DNA of 7,394 bases from Candidatus Margulisiibacteriota bacterium (lineage in GTDB: Bacteria > Margulisbacteria > WOR-1 > JAUWWO01). Positions 1 through 5,644 of this stretch are shown here, in pieces. The notes beneath the pieces are model-generated. The model was not told where the DNA came from and did no database searches. It saw nothing but the letters and a program-made list of their open reading frames with translations. The position numbers and the translations under genes are program-made. The DNA is taken from positions 1 through 7,394 of the forward strand of contig JAUWWO010000013.1 of the NCBI GenBank assembly GCA_030616825.1, read 5' to 3'. The first letter of the stretch is position 1. Every line of letters begins with the position of its first letter.

Positions 1-1882
1 CGCCCATATTCGGATCGATTGCCAGGAATGAGCCGTACTCAGATTGATGAATGGATCCGATCATCGTTTCCTCTAACCCTGGATCAACAGTCACAACGGT
101 AATAACTCCTTCTTTGTCGGAATAGCTTTCACAGACCTGTCTGGCAAGGGACTGTCTCACATATTCTGCAAGTACGTTTATATCCCTGGACAGATGGGCA
201 TAATCTGCCAAGCGTTCCAGTACCGTAGATAGATCCCTAATTGAAACCCGCTCCCGCACTAACAGCTGCAGGACTTTATGCACCTGACCGAGGGAGAGCA
301 TATCCGGGATCAGTTCCCGGACGATTGCTGCATTTGTGTTCTTAACGAGTTCTATTAACGATTGCACGTTTTGCCTCGTCATTATCTCGTCGGCATAGCG
401 CTTGATGATCTCGGAGAAGTGCTCTGCGATAGCGTCCACCGGTTCCTTCATCGGCAGGTTTAATTTTTTTACGGTCTCGATTTGATCATCCGGAACCCAT
501 GTTACGCGGTCCCCTGTTAAGGGATCCTTTGATTCAATCCCTGTAATCTTTTTGGCCCGGAGGTCCCCAAGGGACATGCCTACCCTGTGATGGCCGGTGT
601 GTGCTTCGGAGGTGCTGACCTTTGTGCCTCTGATATCGATGACGTACTGGTTGGGTGGAAGGGAGAGATCATCCATAACCCTGACCCCTGGGATGACAAA
701 TCCTAGCTCCTGACCGATGTTGTAGCGTATAAGGGTGATCCTCTCGAGCAAAGGCCCTTTCTGTGCTGGATCGATCAATGGGATTAGATTCCTTCCTGCT
801 TTGAGACTCAGTGGGTCAAGGCCCAGTGTCCCAAGGATGCTTTCAGGTTTCTTCAAAACATCTTTTGCAGAGACTTCCTCAGTTACGACCTTCGCCTCTT
901 CACGCTGGGCCTGTGTTTGAATAAGCACTATGGCCAGCACCCCTGAAAGAAATGAAAGTACCAGAAAGGGAACAGTGGGAAGCCCGGGGATTACAGCAAA
1001 GAATGCCAGTATCAGACAAACGAAGGCAAAAGCCCTGGGCTGCGCGAAAACCTGGGTGGCTACATCTGTACCCAGACTCATCTCACTGGCAGATTTGGTA
1101 ATCACAAGTCCTGCTGCAACAGAGATAAGCAGTGCCGGGACCATGGCCACAAGTCCTGCTCCAATGGTAAGAAGCGCATAAGTTGAAAGCGCTTCCATAA
1201 TGGGCAGGCCTTGTCTCAACCACCCGATTAGAATTCCACCGATTATCATCACCAATACAATTACAATTGCGGCTATTGAATCTCCTCTCACGAACTTATT
1301 GGCACCGTCCATGGATCCAAAGAATGTGGCTTCCCGCTCTATTTTTCTGCGTCGCACCCTTGCCTCCGCTGCATCGATGAGCCCGGCGTTCAAGTCCGCG
1401 TCGATCGACATCTGTTTTCCAGGCATGGCATCGAGAGTGAATCTTGCGGCAACTTCAGCAACTCGCTCCGACCCTTTTGTTATAACAAGGAACTGTACTA
1501 TTGTGATTATGACAAACACCACAGCGCCGACTATGTAATCTCCCCCAACAACGAAATTTCCGAAGGCATTGATTACATCTCCTGCAAAACCTTGAGCCAG
1601 AATCAGTCTCGCAGCGGCGATGTTAAGCACAAGTCTGAAGAGCGTAACGATGAGCAGTATTGATGGAAACGCCGCAAACTCAAGGGGCTCTTTCAGGTAC
1701 ATTGCCACAAGCAGTATCGTTATTGAGAAAGCGATATTAAGGGTTATGAGTATATCTAAAATAAAGGTCGGGAGCGGTATAAGTATCAGAGCTATGATTA
1801 TGACAAGTAGTGCTGTCACCGAGAAGTCACTCAGGGAGAACAAATTCTTTAAGTTTTTAAAGTCAAAAGCTGGGGCTGCCAT
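1..1882 (-). CDS. flhA: Flagellar biosynthesis protein FlhA (export gate), 3' end cut by window
   Basis: FlhA forms the nonameric export gate of the flagellar type III secretion system in the cytoplasmic membrane; its cytosolic ring docks substrates and chaperones and its membrane part couples export to the ion gradient. Reading from the ATG at 1882 gives 627 residues with no stop, so about 60-70 C-terminal residues lie outside (family about 680-700). About eight membrane helices lie at roughly residues 22-322, followed by a linker and the cytosolic domain from about 345. The FHIPEP signature region is clear: SERVAEVAARFTLDAMPGKQ (138-157) and FVRGD (197-201). Aligned with Salmonella at a constant offset of 7, the R147/R154/D158 cluster is R140/R147/D151 and the essential D208 is D201. 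The aligned D249 position is Ala242 (GAGL instead of GDGL), which is unusual. The start is fixed by a strong AGGAGGAG site. It lies 44 nt after flhB, the usual partner order. Confidence 0.98.
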   Translation of the reverse strand, partial: MAAPAFDFKNLKNLFSLSDFSVTALLVIIIALILIPLPTFILDILITLNIAFSITILLVAMYLKEPLEFAAFPSILLIVTLFRLVLNIAAARLILAQGFAGDVINAFGNFVVGGDYIVGAVVFVIITIVQFLVITKGSERVAEVAARFTLDAMPGKQMSIDADLNAGLIDAAEARVRRRKIEREATFFGSMDGANKFVRGDSIAAIVIVLVMIIGGILIGWLRQGLPIMEALSTYALLTIGAGLVAMVPALLISVAAGLVITKSASEMSLGTDVATQVFAQPRAFAFVCLILAFFAVIPGLPTVPFLVLSFLSGVLAIVLIQTQAQREEAKVVTEEVSAKDVLKKPESILGTLGLDPLSLKAGRNLIPLIDPAQKGPLLERITLIRYNIGQELGFVIPGVRVMDDLSLPPNQYVIDIRGTKVSTSEAHTGHHRVGMSLGDLRAKKITGIESKDPLTGDRVTWVPDDQIETVKKLNLPMKEPVDAIAEHFSEIIKRYADEIMTRQNVQSLIELVKNTNAAIVRELIPDMLSLGQVHKVLQLLVRERVSIRDLSTVLERLADYAHLSRDINVLAEYVRQSLARQVCESYSDKEGVITVVTVDPGLEETMIGSIHQSEYGSFLAIDPNMG

Positions 1883-1884
1883 AA

Positions 1885-1893
1885 CTCCTCCTC
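1885..1893 (-). promoter_or_regulatory. Ribosome binding site of flhA
   Basis: Gene strand reads AGGAGGAG followed by TT and the ATG at 1882. The match to the anti-Shine-Dalgarno sequence is nearly complete but close to the start codon. It lies in the 44-nt AT-rich gap between flhB and flhA, the longest gap in the window; I saw no convincing terminator or promoter there. Confidence 0.8.
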
Positions 1894-1926
1894 ACTATAT
1901 TTTATCAGTTTTTAGAACATTAGCAA

Positions 1927-3048
1927 TTAAATGCCCCGGGCCTCGGGTCGAAGCGGAGTCCTGGCAACACGTTTTCTCCGTTCCGCTCTTTCCCGTTTTA
2001 GTTTGTAAACGAACGCCAGCACTTCTGCTGCAGCCTGGTAAAGTTGAGGAGGGACCTCCTGTCCCACCTTAGTTGTGCGGTATATGGACCTGGCCAAGGG
2101 TTCATTTTCACCGACCGGGAGATCAAGCTCTTCAGCAATGGATCTTATCTCTTCAGCGGTTATCCGCTCCCCTTTTGCAAGGACTACAGGGGCTCTCATC
2201 TTTGCGACTTCGTATCTCAAAGCCACGGCAATGTGAGTTGGGTTAGTGACTACGACATCAGCCTGCGGTACTGCAGACATCATCCTCTGATATGCAACCT
2301 GTCTCTGGAGGTCCCTCATTCGCTGCTTGATAAGGGGATCTCCTTCAAGGCGCTTGTACTCTTCCTTTATTTCCTGTCTGCTCATCCGAAGATTTCTCAT
2401 ATATTCCCATCTTCTGTAGAGATAATCCAGTAAGGCTATACCAATGTAAACCAATCCCACTCTTATTGCTATCTTGTATGCGATTGAACCTCCAAGGACT
2501 ATGGCATCCCAGGGACGCCCGTCTATAAGTATAACCAGATAGGGGAGGTCACCCCGAACAGCCACCCAGGATATGTAAAAGACGATGAATATCTTTATCA
2601 TGGATTTTACGAGTTCCACCAGACCCTGGAGTGAAAATATCCTCTTAAACCCCTCAGCAGGGCTAATACGCTCGATTCTTGGACTTAAGGGGTCAGCAGA
2701 GAAGACAAAGCCGGTCTGCAGGGCCTCAGCTAAAAAGGCGGCAAGAAAAGTTATCCCGAAAATTGGGGCGACGGCAAAAAACAACCCTCTTATTCCTGTG
2801 AGCATTATGAACGCTGCAAAAGAAAGAGAAAAATCCTTTGCATATGGTATCTGCTCCAGAATAGACTTGGCCATTCCCGTGATCTCTCTCCACATGGACT
2901 CTCCCATGTATCTGAAAAGAAAATAGGAAAGCAGCATCAGGAAGGCGGTTGTTATCTCGCGGCTTTTTGCAACCTGTCCTTTCTCTCTTGCTTCGCGAAG
3001 GCGATGCGGTGTCGGTTCCTCAGTTTTTTCGCCAGCAGACTCGGCCAA
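1927..3048 (-). CDS. flhB: Flagellar export switch protein FlhB (TTG start)
   Basis: FlhB sits in the membrane beside FliPQR and its cytosolic domain switches the exporter from rod/hook to filament substrates after self-cleavage. The 373-residue protein has the family N-terminus (EKTEEPTPHRLREAREKGQV, about 7-26), four hydrophobic segments (about 31-50, 85-110, 143-165, 184-210), a charged linker, and the autocleavage motif NPTH at 269-272, the same residue number as in Salmonella FlhB (cut between N269 and P270). The C-terminal domain continues with ENEPLAR and the VPPQLYQAAAEVLAFVY block. The start codon is TTG at 3048: it directly follows an in-frame TAA, so no longer protein is possible in this frame, and a GAGGTG ribosome site lies 6 nt upstream. 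The gene lies 25 nt after fliR and 44 nt before flhA. Confidence 0.97.
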   Translation of the reverse strand: MAESAGEKTEEPTPHRLREAREKGQVAKSREITTAFLMLLSYFLFRYMGESMWREITGMAKSILEQIPYAKDFSLSFAAFIMLTGIRGLFFAVAPIFGITFLAAFLAEALQTGFVFSADPLSPRIERISPAEGFKRIFSLQGLVELVKSMIKIFIVFYISWVAVRGDLPYLVILIDGRPWDAIVLGGSIAYKIAIRVGLVYIGIALLDYLYRRWEYMRNLRMSRQEIKEEYKRLEGDPLIKQRMRDLQRQVAYQRMMSAVPQADVVVTNPTHIAVALRYEVAKMRAPVVLAKGERITAEEIRSIAEELDLPVGENEPLARSIYRTTKVGQEVPPQLYQAAAEVLAFVYKLKRERAERRKRVARTPLRPEARGI

Positions 3049-3069
3049 TTAAGACACCTCTTTGTTCAT
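3049..3069 (-). other. Six-codon leader ORF abutting the flhB start
   Basis: Gene strand contains ATG AAC AAA GAG GTG TCT TAA (peptide MNKEVS), and its stop codon is immediately followed by the TTG start of flhB in the same frame. It overlaps the flhB ribosome site. It could be chance, or terminating ribosomes could restart on the TTG. I see no ribosome site of its own. The reading frame is seen in the sequence; any function is inference. Confidence 0.3.
3055..3063 (-). promoter_or_regulatory. Ribosome binding site that decides the TTG start of flhB
   Basis: Gene strand reads AAAGAGGTG, then TCTTAA, then the TTG at 3048, a normal spacing of 6 nt. The GAGGTG is the only good Shine-Dalgarno match near the flhB start, and with the in-frame stop just upstream of the TTG it supports the rare start codon. 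Confidence 0.75.
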
Positions 3070-3073
3070 AAGT

Positions 3074-3850
3074 TTAAGGTTTCAGTATCATCAGCAATTT
3101 TAACATTTCATCGCCCATTTTTCCAACAAGGCTTACGATGTGCCGCACTAGTAGGGGCATAATCAAAAGGATCCCCATGAATCCCAGAGACGGTTTTACC
3201 TGAAATCCAAGCATGAATACGTTAACCTGTGGAGCAACTCTTGAGACTATTCCAAAGGTAAAATCGGATAAGAATATAAGAAGGACCACAGGTGCTGCAA
3301 GTTGAATCGCTGTAAGCCAGAGTCCTCTTCCGAGTTCAATCAGCTGTGTTATAAGTTTTCCTTCCGAGATACCGACGGGAGCAGCAAGTGGAAGCAACCT
3401 GAAACTCTGGTGAAAAGAGGAGAATATCAGATGGTGTCCATCCACAGCCACAAATACTGCCAGGGCCAGAAAAAATGTAAGTATCCCAACGACTGATACA
3501 ACTCCTCCGGTTGTGGGAGAGATGATCGTAGCAATGGACATTCCCATCTGCAGGTCCATGATGTCCCCGGCGGCTTGAATAGCAACAAATATCAAATTGC
3601 ATATAAAACCTATTAAAAAGCCGATTATTACCTCGTTCACGATGGCCAAGACAAAGGTCAGAAGATCTGCAGGAAGAGCCCCCCGCAGCGGCACAACAAA
3701 CCAGAGTACAATTGATATCCAGATGCTAATAGTTACTTTTACATAAGCGGGAATGAGCCTTGTGCTCAGTATTGGTGCCTGGATGAAGATGCCTAATATC
3801 CTCGAAAGTATTAGTAGAAAGACCGCTAATTGCGCCAGGGTTATTATCAT
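3074..3850 (-). CDS. fliR: Flagellar export apparatus membrane protein FliR
   Basis: FliR is the single-copy subunit that joins the FliP5-FliQ4 helical assembly to build the export pore of the flagellar type III system. From the ATG at 3850 the protein is 258 residues, the usual family length (about 255-265). It is very hydrophobic, with family motifs in order: SRILGIFIQAPIL near 16-28, NEVIIGFLIGF near 72-82, MDLQMGMSIAT near 98-108, VDGHH near 135, and SRVAPQVNVFMLGFQVKPS near 203-221. The reading frame is open upstream to an ATG at 3976, but those 42 extra residues are polar, unlike the family, and overlap fliQ, so I reject that start. The chosen start lies 7 nt after the fliQ stop, with only a weak AAAGAAGA ribosome site, which suggests translational coupling to fliQ. 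Confidence 0.95.
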   Translation of the reverse strand: MIITLAQLAVFLLILSRILGIFIQAPILSTRLIPAYVKVTISIWISIVLWFVVPLRGALPADLLTFVLAIVNEVIIGFLIGFICNLIFVAIQAAGDIMDLQMGMSIATIISPTTGGVVSVVGILTFFLALAVFVAVDGHHLIFSSFHQSFRLLPLAAPVGISEGKLITQLIELGRGLWLTAIQLAAPVVLLIFLSDFTFGIVSRVAPQVNVFMLGFQVKPSLGFMGILLIMPLLVRHIVSLVGKMGDEMLKLLMILKP

Positions 3851-3857
3851 TCTTCTT

Positions 3858-4127
3858 TCATCGGACCATAACCGGAATATTTGCCCAGAGGCTTGTTGCA
3901 AAGTCGACCATGAGCGATATAGTATATGGAGATGTCGCTGCGACCATAAGCAATACTGCGATAACCTTTGGAACAAAGGTGAGTGTTTGTTCTTGGATCT
4001 GTGTTACGGCTTGAAAGACGCTTATGGTAAAACCAACAAGAAGTCCTACTCCCACGATCGGCAGTGATACCATAAGTATTGTTGTAATTCCCCTGTACAT
4101 TACTTGTACTGCAAAGTCTTGAGTCAT
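3858..4127 (-). CDS. fliQ: Flagellar export apparatus membrane protein FliQ
   Basis: FliQ is the small two-helix subunit (usually four copies) wrapped around the FliP-FliR core of the export pore. From the ATG at 4127 it is 89 residues, the usual family length. Two membrane helices lie at about residues 14-40 and 53-78, joined by the conserved polar loop QAVTQIQEQTLTFVPK (39-54). The frame is open to an ATG at 4190, giving 21 extra polar residues and overlapping the end of fliP; the internal start is preferred because of the AAAGGAG site just after the fliP stop and the match in length. It lies between fliP (17-nt gap) and fliR (7-nt gap), the canonical P-Q-R order. Confidence 0.96.
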   Translation of the reverse strand: MTQDFAVQVMYRGITTILMVSLPIVGVGLLVGFTISVFQAVTQIQEQTLTFVPKVIAVLLMVAATSPYTISLMVDFATSLWANIPVMVR

Positions 4128-4137
4128 CTTAAGGTCT

Positions 4138-4144
4138 CTCCTTT
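4138..4144 (-). promoter_or_regulatory. Ribosome binding site that decides the fliQ start
   Basis: Gene strand reads AAAGGAG directly after the TAG stop of fliP, with about 10 nt to the ATG at 4127. It excludes the longer ATG at 4190 as the main start. Confidence 0.7.
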
Positions 4145-4909
4145 CTATCTGGCGAAACTCATGAGTAGTCCACGGGTGATGAGTTGCCACCCATCAGCAA
4201 GGACAAATAGTAATATTTTAAACGGAAGCGATACCATTACCGGTGATAGCATGAACATTCCAAGTGAGAGCAGGATATTAGCCACAATAAGGTCGATCAT
4301 CACAAAAGGGATAAAAAGCAGAAATCCAATTTGAAAAGCAGTTTTAAGTTCGCTTATCATGAACGCGGGTATAACCACATATATTGGTATATCTTCCAGT
4401 TTCTTTGGAGTAGGTATTCTTGAGAATTGAACGAAGAGTGCCAGATCCCGCTCCCTGGTTTGTTTAAGCATGAATTTCTGTATAGGTTTTGTTCCCCTCT
4501 CGAATGCTTTCATCTGAGAGATGCGTTCCTGCTGGTAAGGGGCAACGGCGGTTTTATTTATTTCCTGCCAGACCGGGCCCATGATGAAAACCGTCATGAA
4601 CAGGGCAAGGCCTATGAGTATTGTGTTTGGCGGCACCTGCTGTGTGCCCACGGCTGTGCGGGCAAAGGCAAAGACAATAATGATTCTTATAAAGGATGTA
4701 ACCGATACAAGGATAAAGGGGACAAGTGATATAAGGGCTATGGATAGTATCAATTGTATGCTTGTGCTGAACTGAGGGGATTCCATGATTCCTCTGATAT
4801 CGATGGCTGCCCCAAGTGGATCTGCCGGTTGTGCGGTTGCAGTGCCTTCAGCAACAAAGATTATGATGAAAAGGATAAAAAAAATTTGGAATAATCTAGA
4901 TTTCGGCAT
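4145..4909 (-). CDS. fliP: Flagellar export apparatus membrane protein FliP
   Basis: FliP is the pentameric core of the flagellar type III export pore. The 254-residue protein begins with a hydrophobic segment (about 6-20) ending in AEGTATAQ, a likely cleaved signal peptide as known for FliP. Then come the family blocks: TSFIRIIIVFAFARTAVGTQ (71-90), PPNTILIGLALF (93-104), VVIPAFMISELKTAFQIGFL (178-197), and the C-terminal stretch GMFM (217-220) followed by SPVMVSLPFK (222-231) and LADGW (237-241). Length and motifs are typical. In the family the methionine-rich loop usually reads GMMM with a following PP; here the middle Met is Phe219 and the first Pro is Ser222. It starts 2 nt after the fliO stop with only a weak ribosome site inside the end of fliO, so translation is probably coupled to fliO. 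Confidence 0.97.
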   Translation of the reverse strand: MPKSRLFQIFFILFIIIFVAEGTATAQPADPLGAAIDIRGIMESPQFSTSIQLILSIALISLVPFILVSVTSFIRIIIVFAFARTAVGTQQVPPNTILIGLALFMTVFIMGPVWQEINKTAVAPYQQERISQMKAFERGTKPIQKFMLKQTRERDLALFVQFSRIPTPKKLEDIPIYVVIPAFMISELKTAFQIGFLLFIPFVMIDLIVANILLSLGMFMLSPVMVSLPFKILLFVLADGWQLITRGLLMSFAR

Positions 4910-4911
4910 TT

Positions 4912-5295
4912 TTAAGCTTCATTTCTTTCTTCAAGTTCGCTGATCAGCTCTACGTTTTTACTGCTTGCAACAACAAGCCAGGACCTGCCCCTAACACGCA
5001 AGATGTACGCTGATACCTGGGGTTCAAGGCCGATTCTGTCCACCACCTCGATGATCTTGCCCTTACCTCCCACTTGAAATCTAGGCAGTATATATTTTGC
5101 AGTAAGATAGATGAGCCCAATGACTATGAGCAGAGATATAAAGACCTGCATTAGATATCCAAATGTAACAACTGGGGATCGGGTGGGAAGCGTTGCTTCC
5201 CCCGTTAAGCCGCTGAGGGTTGTTACAGCAAAGGAGACATTTTGAAAAAGCATCGATATGATGACCGGGGCTAAATTCTCAAAGAGTTTCTTCAT
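4912..5295 (-). CDS. fliO: Flagellar export assembly protein FliO
   Basis: FliO helps assemble and stabilise the FliP ring and is the least conserved export-gate protein. The 127-residue product has a hydrophobic N-terminus (about 8-26, possibly a signal peptide), a short outside stretch, one membrane helix (about 46-67, YLMQVFISLLIVIGLIYLTA), and a small cytosolic domain with the FliO features KYILPRF (67-73), KIIEVVDRIGLEPQ (80-93) and SWLVVASS (104-111). Identification rests on these features and on its place directly before fliP. The ATG at 5295 has only a weak ribosome site and lies in the second copy of a 13-bp tandem duplication; the ATG in the first copy (5308) is in another frame and stops after 9 codons. 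It begins 30 nt after fliN and ends 2 nt before fliP. Confidence 0.9.
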   Translation of the reverse strand: MKKLFENLAPVIISMLFQNVSFAVTTLSGLTGEATLPTRSPVVTFGYLMQVFISLLIVIGLIYLTAKYILPRFQVGGKGKIIEVVDRIGLEPQVSAYILRVRGRSWLVVASSKNVELISELEERNEA

Positions 5296-5309
5296 TGAGT
5301 TTCTTCATT
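5284..5309 (-). repeat. Perfect 13-bp tandem duplication at the fliO start
   Basis: Gene strand has AATGAAGAAACTC twice in a row (5309-5297 and 5296-5284). Each copy holds an ATG. The downstream ATG starts fliO; the upstream one, shifted by one base in frame, opens a 9-codon ORF ending with TGA at 5279-5281. A change in copy number would move the start context but leave the fliO coding frame from the last ATG intact. Confidence 0.85.
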
Positions 5310-5325
5310 TCTGTAGTAGACCTAG

Positions 5326-5616
5326 TTATTTTACAATGACGTTTGTGATTCGAAGTCCATAGTAGTCGTCAACCGCAACGACCTCTCCCTGTGCTATCAG
5401 CTGTCCACCTACTTTGAGGTCTAGGGGCTCACCTGCCAGCCGATCTAGTTCTATAATCGAACCCTCTTGCAACTCAAGGACCTCTCGCAATGTCATCTGG
5501 GTTCTTCCAAGTTCCACTGTCAGTTGTACGGGAATATCTCCCAGAGTTTTCCCTTCGAGTTTTCCTCCTTGCTCGAGTTTCTCGAGCTCCGGGAATCTTA
5601 TGCGCTTTACTTCCAC
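5326..5616 (-). CDS. fliN: Flagellar motor switch protein FliN (single SpoA domain, GTG start)
   Basis: FliN forms the base of the rotor C-ring with the FliM C-terminal domain and also docks the FliH-FliI export ATPase complex. The 96-residue protein has a short N-terminal charged segment (about 1-24) and one SpoA (surface presentation of antigens) domain (about 25-95): LGDIPVQLTVELGR, then LREVLELQEGSIIELD, GEPLDLKVGGQLIAQGEVV and the closing YGLRITNV. It is much shorter than the Firmicutes FliY type, as it has no CheC-like phosphatase domain, and also shorter than the usual 110-137 residues of FliN because the N-terminal extension is minimal. The start is GTG at 5616, set by an AAGGAGGAG site 4 nt upstream. 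It lies 28 nt after fliM, as expected for its partner. Confidence 0.95.
   Translation of the reverse strand: MEVKRIRFPELEKLEQGGKLEGKTLGDIPVQLTVELGRTQMTLREVLELQEGSIIELDRLAGEPLDLKVGGQLIAQGEVVAVDDYYGLRITNVIVK
5571..5587 (-). other. Perfect 7-bp stem-loop within the start of fliN
   Basis: Gene strand reads GCTCGAG AAA CTCGAGC, a perfect 7-bp stem (five G/C pairs) with a three-base loop, in codons 10-15 of fliN, about 30 nt after the GTG. It encodes part of ELEKLEQ and may simply reflect the Leu-Glu repeats; an effect on ribosome entry or on mRNA stability is possible but not shown. Confidence 0.4.
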
Positions 5617-5620
5617 AGAA

Positions 5621-5629
5621 CTCCTCCTT
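5621..5629 (-). promoter_or_regulatory. Ribosome binding site of fliN, supporting the GTG start
   Basis: Gene strand reads AAGGAGGAG, TTCT, then GTG at 5616. It is among the strongest Shine-Dalgarno matches in the window, compensating for the GTG start; strong FliN translation fits its higher copy number than FliM in the C-ring. Confidence 0.8.
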
Positions 5630-5644
5630 TAGGTGGATGGCTTC

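Noticed and set aside
474..480. Run of seven A in flhA mRNA (GTA AAA AAA) as a frameshift site
   Set aside because: FlhA needs the full frame on both sides, no stimulatory structure is obvious, and A runs at Lys codons are common at this base composition.
1883..1926. AT-rich flhB-flhA gap as a promoter or terminator
   Set aside because: It has scattered TATA-like strings (TAAAATATAG) but no paired -35 element, no stable hairpin and no T tract after a stem; the genes are a standard co-transcribed pair.
735..2072. Chain of plus-strand ORFs over flhA, the longest 150 codons at 1620-2072
   Set aside because: They are antisense to a 627-residue FlhA reading frame with full family motifs, show no family resemblance or ribosome sites, and carry low-complexity Ser/Thr/Ala/Ile composition typical of shadows.
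3851..3976. A 42-residue N-terminal extension of FliR from the ATG at 3976
   Set aside because: It overlaps most of the second half of fliQ, is polar and unlike FliR, and the 258-residue form from 3850 matches the family length and begins with the expected membrane segment.
4128..4190. A 21-residue extension of FliQ from the ATG at 4190
   Set aside because: It overlaps the end of fliP and lies upstream of the AAAGGAG site; the 89-residue form has exactly the usual length.
4877..4884. Run of eight T in the fliP signal-peptide codons as a phase-variation tract
   Set aside because: It encodes the expected Ile-Phe-Phe of a hydrophobic segment; eight bases is short for slippage control and nothing else supports it, though strain comparison could show otherwise.
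4963..4978. GCTTG/CAAGC inverted repeat in fliO
   Set aside because: A five-base stem with a six-base loop inside a coding region is expected by chance.
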